57,515 nt of DNA from Burkholderiales bacterium (GTDB lineage: Bacteria > Pseudomonadota > Gammaproteobacteria > Burkholderiales > Burkholderiaceae_C). Location of the stretch: contig CANJJE010000015.1 in NCBI GenBank assembly GCA_947474755.1, forward strand, positions 1-57,515. Direction: 5' to 3'. Below the pieces are notes generated by a model. It worked only from the letters and a program-made list of their open reading frames with translations, ran no database searches and was not told the origin of the DNA. Numbering within the stretch: the stretch's first letter is position 1; every line of letters begins with the position of its first letter. The position numbers and the translations under genes are program-made. Below are positions 16,226-24,786 of this stretch, piece after piece.

Positions 16226-17402
16226 GTCGCGCGCCTCTCACGAGGCGCGCGTGGATTGAAACGAGATCCTGACGGCGAACAGCTTGTCAGGGCGGTGTCG
16301 CGCGCCTCTCACGAGGCGCGCGTGGATTGAAACTACGGCGTCTCGGGTTTAAAGACACAAACGATGGGTCGCGCGCCTCTCACGAGGCGCGCGTGGATTG
16401 AAACCTCGCTCACCCATGATCGTGTCGCCCGTTTGGCGTCGCGCGCCTCTCACGAGGCGCGCGTGGATTGAAACACGCCTTGGAACGTCGCGGTTAACCG
16501 CGAAACGGGTCGCGCGCCTCTCACGAGGCGCGCGTGGATTGAAACGTTGGTGCGCGGAATCTGCAGCGTGTCGCCGATGGTCGCGCGCCTCTCACGAGGC
16601 GCGCGTGGATTGAAACGTGGATCACCCGCAGGCCGAGGTACGACTTGCCCGGTCGCGCGCCTCTCACGAGGCGCGCGTGGATTGAAACAACGGCTGGGAG
16701 CAACCCGGCTGCGTAGATTGCCGTCGCGCGCCTCTCACGAGGCGCGCGTGGATTGAAACTCGATGTCGATGGTGCCGGCCTTGACGCCGTCGAGTCGCGC
16801 GCCTCTCACGAGGCGCGCGTGGATTGAAACTGAATCTGAGGGAGGCGGATCGTGCGTGACATTGGTCGCGCGCCTCTCACGAGGCGCGCGTGGATTGAAA
16901 CGACGGCGTTGTGCAGGCTCCGCACATAGGCGACCGTCGCGCGCCTCTCACGAGGCGCGCGTGGATTGAAACTGGCAAGAACTGGAACTGCACGATGCGT
17001 GCGAAGCGGTCGCGCGCCTCTCACGAGGCGCGCGTGGATTGAAACCGGTGTTACTCATTGCGCGGCCCCCCTGCATGCTCGTCGCGCGCCTCTCACGAGG
17101 CGCGCGTGGATTGAAACAGCATTGAAAGCAAAGCCCGTGTCGCGGCATTCCGTCGCGCGCCTCTCACGAGGCGCGCGTGGATTGAAACAGAGCAGCCTAT
17201 GGCGCGGAAGTGCCGAGAGCTAGTCGCGCGCCTCTCACGAGGCGCGCGTGGATTGAAACACCACCTCGATCGCGCTGGGCAGCGAGTACGCCCGTCGCGC
17301 GCCTCTCACGAGGCGCGCGTGGATTGAAACACCGAGTTCACCAGCTGATGGACCTGGCCGAGATCGTCGCGCGCCTCTCACGAGGCGCGCGTGGATTGAA
17401 AC
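16226..17402 (+). CRISPR. Type I-C CRISPR array, 17 repeats and 16 spacers
   Basis: Seventeen copies of a 37-bp repeat were read one by one and all appear identical, including the last. Repeats start at 16226, 16297, 16368, 16438, 16509, 16580, 16652, 16723, 16794, 16865, 16936, 17009, 17081, 17152, 17223, 17294 and 17366. Spacers are 33-36 bp, mostly 34. The repeat holds a perfect 10-bp stem CGCGCGCCTC/GAGGCGCGCG around a TCAC loop and ends in GTGGATTGAAAC, the usual 3' end of type I-C repeats. Orientation (leader left, transcription to the right) follows from the cas2-proximal leader and that 3' end. No spacer was matched to a source. Confidence 0.98.
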
Positions 17403-17447
17403 ATCCACGCTACACAGCGGACGCCGATAGCCAAGGCATCGCACAAT

Positions 17448-18947
17448 TTACTCCACCACCTTCACCAGCTGCCCTGCCTTCGGCTCGCCACCGCCGTAGA
17501 CGCCGTTGATCAGCCTGAGCTGCTGTTCCGGGGCCTGCGACAGTGGTGACTTCTTTGCCAACGATGCAAAGCCTCCGTGGGCACCACCTGGGTAAGGCAC
17601 GGTTTTCACTACCCACGGCCGCGCTGCAGCCCGGTCGGCGGCGGTCAACGCGCGAAACGAGGCCTCGGCCTCCCGCATCTGGCGGTAGGCGCGCTTGAGG
17701 GCCTGAGCGTCCTTCGAGACATAGCCCAGCAGGTAGTTCTGTGCCCCGGGCCCGCTGACGATGGTGGCTTCGAAGGACTGTGGCTGGCCTCGCTGGTCGC
17801 TGCGCAGACCCACGACATGCGTTGCCGACAAGCCGTTCAGCGTCAGCACTTCGACTCGACCGCTGAGCGGTGCCAGCACATTGCGCACGATCTCCTCATG
17901 GCTGCTGCCCGCCTTGGCTGGCACCAGCTTGACCACCAGCCCGGCCGTGCCTTCTGCGTTGACCAGCGTGACCGCCTCACTGCTGTTGCGGATCTTCCAG
18001 CCCGCAGGTGCAGTCAGCGCGATGCCCAGTGTCTCGTGATAGAAATTCTGGCCCCGGGTCAGCCCTTGCCCTCGGCTTTCGCCATAGGTCATGCCATTGA
18101 TGGCTCGCAGGTAACGGTTGCGGCTGTCGTCGATGTAGGTGCCCTGGTAGCCGTCGGCGATCTGCGTGATCTGCTCCAGCCGCTGGTCATTGCTCGGGTG
18201 CGAGGCGAGCCAGTTGGTGTGCGCCGACGGCGTGCGGCCTTCGGCGCGTGCCATGTCGTCGGCGAAGCGCTCCTGATTCTTCAGCACCTTGATCACATCG
18301 ACCATGTTGCGCGGGTCGTAACGGCTGCGCGACAGGTACTCGGCACCCAGCTGGTCGGCCTGCAGTTCCTGTTCGCGGCCGTAGCTGGCGATGTAGCCCG
18401 CCGCCACGCCTTGCGACACCTCGCCGACCACGCGCCCTGCCCCAGGCACCCCTGCGCCCTCCAATGCCACGCCAAGCAAGGTGGCGGCCAGCACCCCGAA
18501 GCCGGCCGTCTGCTGGCGCGTGGCGCGCTGGGCGCCGTGACGGGCAGTGACGTGCCCGATCTCGTGGCCGATGACACCGGCCAGATCGGCCTCGCTGTCC
18601 ATGTAGGCCATGATCCCGCGCGTCACGTAGACATAGCCGCCGGGCAGCGCGAAGGCGTTGATCTCCGGGCTGTCCAGCACGGTGAAATGCCATTCCAGTT
18701 CGCTGCGCTCGCTTTGGCTGGCGAGGCGCTGGCCGATGTCGTTCACATAGGCCTGCAGTTTGGCGTCAGGATAGGCACCGTACTGCTCCAGCACCTGCGC
18801 GTGGCCCTTCTTGCCTTCGGCGATCTCGCTGGCCACGCTCATCACCGTGCGTTCCTGCACGCCGGTGACCGGGTTCGTCACGGTGGACGTCGCGCAGCCC
18901 CCCAGCAGGGCTGCAGAGAAACACAAGGCGAGGTAGAGAGGGCGCAC
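17448..18947 (-). CDS. M48-family metalloprotease lipoprotein
   Basis: A 499-residue periplasmic, membrane-anchored Zn protease of the M48 family (the BepA/LoiP group, involved in outer-membrane protein quality control). The start chosen is GTG 18947, preceded by GGAG at 6-nt spacing. It yields a lipoprotein signal with lipobox LLGGC (VRPLYLALCFSAALLGGCAT). An upstream ATG at 19010 would bury that signal behind 21 residues. The zinc site HEIGH is near residue 128, with the third-ligand region [13 protein letters not shown] and WLASHPSNDQRLEQI after it. The C-terminal half (about 290-499) is a mixed alpha/beta extension without recognised TPRs. Its stop codon is only 45 bp from the last CRISPR repeat, and the gene is convergent with the array. 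Confidence 0.9.
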   Translation of the reverse strand: MRPLYLALCFSAALLGGCATSTVTNPVTGVQERTVMSVASEIAEGKKGHAQVLEQYGAYPDAKLQAYVNDIGQRLASQSERSELEWHFTVLDSPEINAFALPGGYVYVTRGIMAYMDSEADLAGVIGHEIGHVTARHGAQRATRQQTAGFGVLAATLLGVALEGAGVPGAGRVVGEVSQGVAAGYIASYGREQELQADQLGAEYLSRSRYDPRNMVDVIKVLKNQERFADDMARAEGRTPSAHTNWLASHPSNDQRLEQITQIADGYQGTYIDDSRNRYLRAINGMTYGESRGQGLTRGQNFYHETLGIALTAPAGWKIRNSSEAVTLVNAEGTAGLVVKLVPAKAGSSHEEIVRNVLAPLSGRVEVLTLNGLSATHVVGLRSDQRGQPQSFEATIVSGPGAQNYLLGYVSKDAQALKRAYRQMREAEASFRALTAADRAAARPWVVKTVPYPGGAHGGFASLAKKSPLSQAPEQQLRLINGVYGGGEPKAGQLVKVVE

Positions 18948-19052
18948 TGTCGACTCCGAACATCGGTGCGGCGCCGCGCACGTTGTGCGCTCACCCACCC
19001 CAGGCGGCAATTTTAGTTTTGGCGGCCGCCCGATCGTCGCGAGCGTTGCGCG

Positions 19053-20051
19053 TCAGGGTGCGGCCACGGCTCGGGTCAGCGTCGATTGAAGGTAGGACAG
19101 CAAGTGGTCTTCCGGATACGGCTTGCTGAGCAGTACGCTGACCCCGGCATCGATCGCATCGGAGCGGTGCTTCACATCGTCGGCGGTGATCATGACGATC
19201 GGGATGTGTGCGGTGCGCGGATTGCCGCGCACCTGGCGCGTCAGCTCGAACCCGTCCATGCCGGGCATCTCGACGTCGGTGATCAGCACGTCGGGCAGGT
19301 CGAGCTCGATCTGCCGCGCGGCATCGAGACCGTCTTCGGCCAGCGAGACGCGGTACAGATGCCTGGCCAGCAATCGACTGGTCTTGAAGCGAACCACCTT
19401 CGAGTCGTCGGCGATCATGATCAGGCATTGCTCCGGAGTCCGAGAAGCCGGCACGGCAGGCGGCGCCGGAGCGGCAGGCTGCGCCTGCAATCTCTGCGCT
19501 TCATCATGCGCACGAAGCTCGGCCTCGACCCGCAAGGCGTTCTGCGCGGCGAGCTGCTCAGCAAGTTGCCGCGCGACAAGCCGGGCCTCCCTTTCGGCGG
19601 CCTCGCGTGCCAGGGCTTCACGCACCTGCTGTTCATCGACCTCGGCGACCACCGGTGACGGCACAGCGGCCTCGACAGCCGCCTGCTCGGCAGCGATGCG
19701 AGCACGCTCGCGCTCTTCGTCAGCGAGTTGCTGCGCGAGCAGACGCGCCTCCCACTCGGCGGCTTCCCGGTCGGCTTCGGCACGGTCTGACTCGCTGGCG
19801 GCCTCACGTTCGGCGCGCAGCCTGGTGTCTTCGGCCGAGGACGGCCACGCCGGGTTCAGCTCATGAACAGCGCTGACGGTGTCCGGCTCGGAGGCACTGC
19901 GCGAGATCGGCGGCGAGGCAGGTGCCGTGCCCCTGACCGCGCGCGGGCCACGAGCAAGGGATCGCCGCGCGCGCCGCCGGATCAGCTGCTTGACCAGCAG
20001 CAACACCAGCAGCACTGCACTGGCAACCCACAGCAGGTAACTGTCCATCAT
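19053..20051 (-). CDS. Membrane-anchored coiled-coil protein with C-terminal receiver domain
   Basis: A 332-residue protein of unusual build. The N-terminus has one hydrophobic segment (SYLLWVASAVLLVLLLV) followed by a basic stretch (KQLIRRRARRS). A long Ala/Glu/Arg/Gln-rich predicted coiled coil follows, with near-repeats such as EAAEWEARLLAQQLADE and EAAEREARLVARQLAEQ. The C-terminal ~115 residues are a CheY-like receiver: IMIADDSKVVRFKTSRLL, phospho-acceptor Asp in LITDVEMPGMDGFEL (about residue 259), VMITADD and LSKPYPEDHL. There is no output domain after the receiver. The likely role is a membrane-tethered receiver for a kinase encoded elsewhere. Start: ATG 20051, with a second ATG at 20048. 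Confidence 0.8.
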   Translation of the reverse strand: MMDSYLLWVASAVLLVLLLVKQLIRRRARRSLARGPRAVRGTAPASPPISRSASEPDTVSAVHELNPAWPSSAEDTRLRAEREAASESDRAEADREAAEWEARLLAQQLADEERERARIAAEQAAVEAAVPSPVVAEVDEQQVREALAREAAEREARLVARQLAEQLAAQNALRVEAELRAHDEAQRLQAQPAAPAPPAVPASRTPEQCLIMIADDSKVVRFKTSRLLARHLYRVSLAEDGLDAARQIELDLPDVLITDVEMPGMDGFELTRQVRGNPRTAHIPIVMITADDVKHRSDAIDAGVSVLLSKPYPEDHLLSYLQSTLTRAVAAP

Positions 20052-20281
20052 TGCGCGAACCCCCATCCGCCACCCAACCAGCGGCACAGGGAGCGTAAGG
20101 GCAGCACAGCCGACCGATGTATCACGATGTTTCAGTTTGCGACACAAATGAAAGCAAATGTGCGGAATTGCCGCCCATGGCCATCGGTTCCGGCATCCAC
20201 GCCACGCAGCGGGTCGCAGCCGTGACGGCCAGCGAATCGAACGACTGGCTACGATCGACTCCTTTGCATCGCGGGCCCGTC

Positions 20282-22714
20282 ATGGCCGTTTTCCAACCCC
20301 GGGGGCTGTTCGAAGCGCTGTTCGCTTCGCTGCTGCGTGCTTCGCTGAGACTCCTGTTGAAGCCGGTGTTCTCGCCGCGCTTTTCAATCGGTTTCCAGCG
20401 CCGCTGGTTGAACGCACTGTCGCGCACCGCCGTGATGCCCGTGCACGTGACGACGACAGCTGGCACTGTCGGCGGCATCCCCGGCGAATGGTTGCGCTCG
20501 ACGCAAGCGCCCCGCTCGCCACCGGGCGTCGTGCTCTATCTGCACGGCGGGGCTTTCTGTGTCGGATCGCCGGCTACGCACCGGGCCTTGACCGCCCGCC
20601 TGGCACTGGTGACCGGCCTGCCGGTGTTCTCGCTCGACTACCGGCTGGCACCGGAGCACCGCTATCCGGCTGCGCTCGACGACGCGCTCGCTGCGTTTCA
20701 CGCGCTGAGCAAGGAAGGAGGGGGCTCCCCGGTGATCCTCGCCGGCGATTCGGCGGGTGGCGGGCTGGCGCTGTCGACGGCGCTGGCACTGCGCGACAGC
20801 GGCGCACCACTGCCCGCCGCGCTGGTGCTGCTGTCGCCCTGGGTGGATCTGGCGATCGGCGACATGCCGGTCGCCGAGCCCCCCGGCGAGGCGATGCTCA
20901 GCCTCGCCTGGGCCGCCGCCTGCGCCGCGCATTACCTGGGCGACACCACGTCGGCCGGTGCAGCCCTGGTGTCACCGCTGTTTGCCGACCTGCGTGGTCT
21001 GCCACCGACGCTGGTCCAGGCCGGCACCGACGAGCTGCTGCACGGGCAGGCGCTGCAGCTCGACGCCGCCCTCCAGGCCGCTGGTGTCGAAACGCGCTGC
21101 GAGATCACCGCTGGCCGATGGCATGTATTCCAGGCCCACGGCGGCGTGCTGCGCAGTGCCGATGAGGCCATGGAGCGCATTGCCCGCTTCGTGATGCCGG
21201 CACTCGTCACCGCCCGTGCGGGTGCGGGCGCGGGTCGGCCGACCGCCGACCATGAGGTGGTGATCCTCGGCGCAGGCATGTCGGGACTGTGTGCCGGCGT
21301 CAAGCTCAAGCACACCGGCATCCATGACTTCGTGATCCTCGAGAAGCAGCACGGTTTGGGCGGCACCTGGTGGGACAACACCTACCCGGGTGCGCACGTC
21401 GATGTGCCGGCGCCGGCCTATTCCTTTTCCTTCGCGCCCAACCCCGACTGGACACGCCGCTTCCCGAGCGCGCCCGAGATCCAGGCCTACATGCAACGGG
21501 TGGCTGCGCGCTTCGGACTGCTGGCGCACCTGCGCCTGGGCACGCAGATCACCGACGCGTCCTTCGACGAGGCCACCGGCCATTGGCTCATACGCACTGC
21601 CAGGGGCGAGATGCTGCGTGCCCGCCATTTCATGTGCAGCTCCGGCCCGCTGAGCCAGCCACGCTGGCCCGACATCCCGGGCCTTTGCGACTTCCAGGGC
21701 CAGCGTCTGCACTCGGCTCGCTGGGATCAGAGCGCCGTGCTGAAAGGCCAGCGGGTCGCGGTGATCGGCACCGGCTCGACCGCATCGCAGCTGGTGCCGC
21801 CGATCGCCGAACAGGCGGGACAACTGCACCTGTTCCAGCGCACCGCCAACTGGGTGATGCCACGAATGGACCGCCGCTACACCACGCTCGATCGCGCACT
21901 GGCACACCTGCCGCCGTATGCAGCGGTGGTTCGGCGGAATTGGGCGCAGGTGCTGGAATGGGGCCGACGCGGCTTCGAGGACGGCTCGCTGGCGCGCCGC
22001 GGTCTGCTGGCCACGGCTGCATCACACCGAAAGCGGCAGATCCGCGATGCGGCCTTGCGCCAGCAGCTGACGCCGACCTACCCGCTCGGCTGCAAGCGCA
22101 TCATCTACTCGAACGATTTCTACCCGGCCTTGTGCCGGCCGAACGTCGAGCTGGTGACCAAGGGCATCGAGCGCATCACGGCTCACGGCATCGTCACCGC
22201 CGATGGCCGTGAACGACCCATCGACATGCTGGTCTGCGCGACCGGCTTCGACGTCGCGCATTCGCTGGCGGCCATCCGCATCACCGGTCTGCAAGGCCGC
22301 ACGCTGGCCGACGTCTGGGCCGATGGCCCGCAGGCGTACCACGGCATCACGGTGTCGGGCTTCCCGAACCTGTTCCTGATGCTGGGCCCGAACACCGCCA
22401 CCGGCCACACCTCGACGCTGCTGTACATCGAGCCCGAGGTCGATCATGCGATCGCCTGCATGAGGGCGGTACGAGACGGCGGCCACCGCTGGATCGATGT
22501 GCGGCCCGAGGCGATGCGTGAGCACAACCTGCTCCTGCAGGCACGACTTGCCGCGTCCGTCTGGAGCCGGTGCCGCAGCTGGTATCGCCTGGACAATGGC
22601 CGCGTCTTTGCGATTTTCCCCGGCTACACCCGTGAATACGTGAACGCAGTGCGGCAGCCCGAGCCCACCGCTTATGCCTTCGATGTCCTCCCCCCTCAGA
22701 TCCACTCCCCGTGA
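20282..22714 (+). CDS. Esterase-Baeyer-Villiger monooxygenase fusion
   Basis: An 810-residue two-enzyme fusion. Residues ~1-310 are an alpha/beta-hydrolase of the hormone-sensitive-lipase type: oxyanion-hole LYLHGGAFCVGSPATH (~86), nucleophile in AGDSAGGGLALS (~155), acid/His region ending GRWHVFQAHGG. Residues ~322-810 are a class B flavoprotein monooxygenase. It shows the FAD-binding VVILGAGMSGLCAG (~325), GGTWWDNTYPGAHVDVP, the Baeyer-Villiger fingerprint FQGQRLHSARW (~470, matching FxGxxxHxxxW), and a second dinucleotide fold VIGTGSTASQL. Such a pair could oxidise a ketone to an ester and then hydrolyse it. That coupling is inference. Start ATG 20282; an upstream in-frame ATG at 20117 adds 55 unlike residues. 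It overlaps the next gene by 41 nt. Confidence 0.88.
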   Translation: MAVFQPRGLFEALFASLLRASLRLLLKPVFSPRFSIGFQRRWLNALSRTAVMPVHVTTTAGTVGGIPGEWLRSTQAPRSPPGVVLYLHGGAFCVGSPATHRALTARLALVTGLPVFSLDYRLAPEHRYPAALDDALAAFHALSKEGGGSPVILAGDSAGGGLALSTALALRDSGAPLPAALVLLSPWVDLAIGDMPVAEPPGEAMLSLAWAAACAAHYLGDTTSAGAALVSPLFADLRGLPPTLVQAGTDELLHGQALQLDAALQAAGVETRCEITAGRWHVFQAHGGVLRSADEAMERIARFVMPALVTARAGAGAGRPTADHEVVILGAGMSGLCAGVKLKHTGIHDFVILEKQHGLGGTWWDNTYPGAHVDVPAPAYSFSFAPNPDWTRRFPSAPEIQAYMQRVAARFGLLAHLRLGTQITDASFDEATGHWLIRTARGEMLRARHFMCSSGPLSQPRWPDIPGLCDFQGQRLHSARWDQSAVLKGQRVAVIGTGSTASQLVPPIAEQAGQLHLFQRTANWVMPRMDRRYTTLDRALAHLPPYAAVVRRNWAQVLEWGRRGFEDGSLARRGLLATAASHRKRQIRDAALRQQLTPTYPLGCKRIIYSNDFYPALCRPNVELVTKGIERITAHGIVTADGRERPIDMLVCATGFDVAHSLAAIRITGLQGRTLADVWADGPQAYHGITVSGFPNLFLMLGPNTATGHTSTLLYIEPEVDHAIACMRAVRDGGHRWIDVRPEAMREHNLLLQARLAASVWSRCRSWYRLDNGRVFAIFPGYTREYVNAVRQPEPTAYAFDVLPPQIHSP

Positions 22715-23642
22715 AAGTCTTCACTTGAAACTCGCTGTGCTGTCTGGCTCCGTGCTGTTGCTCGTGCTCATCGTCGCCTACTGGTTGTGGACCCCCGACA
22801 AGGACCTGGCGTCGCTGGAAGCCCGCTACCTGGCCGCTCCGGGCGACCTCATCGACATCGACGGCATGCGATTGCACCTGCGCGACAGCGGGCCGAGGGA
22901 CGCGCCGACGGTGATCATGATCCACGGCTTTGGCGGCAGCCTGCACAGCTGGGAGCCCTGGGCACAGGCCTTGTCCGTTGACCACCGCGTGATCCGCTTC
23001 GACCTGCCGGGCAGCGGCCTCAGCGCCCCGGACCCGAGCGGCAACTACACCGACACACGCAGCATGCATCTGCTGATCGCGCTGATGGACCGGCTCGGCA
23101 TCGCGCGCGCCAGCATCGTCGGTCATTCGATCGGCGGGCGCATCGCCTGGACCTTCGCTGCGACACATCCGGAACGGGTGGACAAGCTGGTGCTGGTCGC
23201 CCCCGACGGCTTCGCGAGCGCGGGCTTCGAGTACGGCCAGGCGCCGCAAGTGCCGATGACCGTCAAGTTGATGCGCTATGCGATGCCGAAGCCGCTGCTG
23301 CGCATGAGCCTGGCACCGGCCTACGCAAATGCCTCGTTCCTGAACGACGCCCTGACGACGCGCTATCACGACCTGATGCTGGCCCCGGGCAGCCGCGAGG
23401 CGCTGATCGCTCGGATGCAGCAGACCACGCTGGTCGACCCGGTCCCGCTGCTGCAGCGCATCCGGGCCCCGAGCCTGCTGCTGTGGGGCGAGGACGATGC
23501 CATGATTCCGCTCGCCAATTCGGCCGATTACCTGAGAGCGATGTCCCGCGCCGCGCTGGTCTCTCTGCCCGGCGTCGGCCATCTTCCGCAGGAAGAGGCG
23601 GCGGCGAAGTCAGTCCTCGCGGTGCGTGAGTTCCTGCAGTGA
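22674..23642 (+). CDS. Alpha/beta hydrolase with N-terminal membrane anchor
   Basis: A 322-residue alpha/beta-hydrolase-fold protein with an N-terminal hydrophobic segment (LAVLSGSVLLLVLIVAYWLW) that should anchor it to the inner membrane. The catalytic elements are the oxyanion region MIHGFGGSLHSW, nucleophile Ser in VGHSIGGRIAW, Asp in LLWGEDDAMIP, and His in PGVGHLPQEE. It overlaps the 3' end of the esterase-monooxygenase gene, implying co-expression. Start could be ATG 22674 or ATG 22683, and neither has a strong ribosome site. The substrate is not predictable. A role in the same ester/ketone pathway is plausible from the overlap. Confidence 0.88.
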   Translation: MPSMSSPLRSTPRESLHLKLAVLSGSVLLLVLIVAYWLWTPDKDLASLEARYLAAPGDLIDIDGMRLHLRDSGPRDAPTVIMIHGFGGSLHSWEPWAQALSVDHRVIRFDLPGSGLSAPDPSGNYTDTRSMHLLIALMDRLGIARASIVGHSIGGRIAWTFAATHPERVDKLVLVAPDGFASAGFEYGQAPQVPMTVKLMRYAMPKPLLRMSLAPAYANASFLNDALTTRYHDLMLAPGSREALIARMQQTTLVDPVPLLQRIRAPSLLLWGEDDAMIPLANSADYLRAMSRAALVSLPGVGHLPQEEAAAKSVLAVREFLQ

Positions 23643-23745
23643 ACTCATTTGGCAGCAGACCGGTGCCGCGGCGTCAAGGGCAAGACCGCTTGGTTCTCAC
23701 GTGCATCAGCCGGATTCGCGACAGCGAGTGCGCGTTACGGGCACC

Positions 23746-24711
23746 ATGCAAGCCATGTCAGATCCGCAGCCTGAAGCCAGCCAGTCGCTGACCGTCCTTT
23801 ACGACGGTGCCTGTCCGCTGTGCCGTCGCGAAGTCGGCGTGTACCGCGGACTCGCGCCCCTGCAGCCACTGCGCTGGTGTGATGTCAGCGACGAAAACCT
23901 GCCCTTGCCTCCCGGCGGCCACCGCGCCGACTACCTCGCACGGTTTCATGTGCAGCAAGGCGACGGCACGATGCTCAGCGGCGCACGCGCCTTCATCGCC
24001 TTGTGGGCCGCTTTGCCCGGCTGGCGCTGGCTGGCCCGGCTCGCCGCGCTGCCAGGCGTCGCGGGACTGATGGAAATTGCCTACCGCGGTTTCCTGCGTG
24101 TGCGACCGGCGATGCAGAGAGTCGCGGTCGCACTGGAGCGAAAAGATGCCTCCACAAGAAACGCGGCGACCGCCTCGGTGGAGGCGACAGCGATCGAGAT
24201 CCCGCCCGACATGGTTGGCGACTTGCGCTCGGATCACGCGGGCGAAAGCGGCGCCGTGTGGATCTACCACGGGGTGCTGACCGTCGCCCGCGATGCCGGG
24301 GTGTGCGAGTTCGCGCGCCGCCACCGCCAGACCGAGCAACGCCACCTCGACCTGGTCGAACAATTGCTGCCCGCGGCGCAGCGCAGCCGGCTGCTGGTGC
24401 CCTGGCGTGCCGCTGGCTTCCTGACCGGCGCACTGCCGGCGCTGTTCGGTCCGCGTGCCGTGTACGCGACCATCGCCGCGGTGGAGACCTTCGTCGACCG
24501 GCACTACCAGCAGCAGATCGATCGCCTCGCCGACCGCCCCGACGATGCCGCGCTGCGCGCGTTGTTGATCGATTGCCAGGCCGACGAGTGCGAACACCGG
24601 GACGAGTCGGCGTCCCGGTGCAAGACACCGCCTGGCCCCCTGCTGCGCGCATGGTGCGCAGTGGTCGGGCACGGATCCGCAGGCGCGGTGCACATTGCTC
24701 GACGCTTCTGA
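23746..24711 (+). CDS. DCC-family thiol-disulfide domain fused to Coq7 hydroxylase
   Basis: A 321-residue fusion. The N-terminal ~130 residues are a DCC-type (DUF393) domain with the signature TVLYDGACPLCRREV. The C-terminal ~165 residues are Coq7, the di-iron enzyme that hydroxylates demethoxy-ubiquinone. Its motifs are DHAGESGAVWIYHGVL, EQRHLDLVEQLLP (Glu-x-x-His), AGFLTGALPALFG, AAVETFVDRHYQQQI and ADECEHRDES (second ExxH). These supply the usual six carboxylate/His iron ligands. Chosen start ATG 23746, with ATG 23755 equally plausible. The frame is open back to 23626. It follows the hydrolase gene on the same strand. The role of the DCC half beside Coq7 is unknown; an electron- or thiol-transfer partner is a guess. 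Confidence 0.85.
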   Translation: MQAMSDPQPEASQSLTVLYDGACPLCRREVGVYRGLAPLQPLRWCDVSDENLPLPPGGHRADYLARFHVQQGDGTMLSGARAFIALWAALPGWRWLARLAALPGVAGLMEIAYRGFLRVRPAMQRVAVALERKDASTRNAATASVEATAIEIPPDMVGDLRSDHAGESGAVWIYHGVLTVARDAGVCEFARRHRQTEQRHLDLVEQLLPAAQRSRLLVPWRAAGFLTGALPALFGPRAVYATIAAVETFVDRHYQQQIDRLADRPDDAALRALLIDCQADECEHRDESASRCKTPPGPLLRAWCAVVGHGSAGAVHIARRF

Positions 24712-24786
24712 CCCTTCTGTCCGGTCACGCCACGCCCGTTGACGGCCGGCTGTCGAGGCGCCATCGCCGCCGCAGCGGCCCGGCCC

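Noticed and set aside
16226-17509. Open frames across the array giving proteins with repeated ARLSRGARGLK or RASHEARVD blocks
   Set aside because: They are translations of the CRISPR repeats in various frames. The regular repeat-spacer pattern and the lack of ribosome sites show they are not genes.
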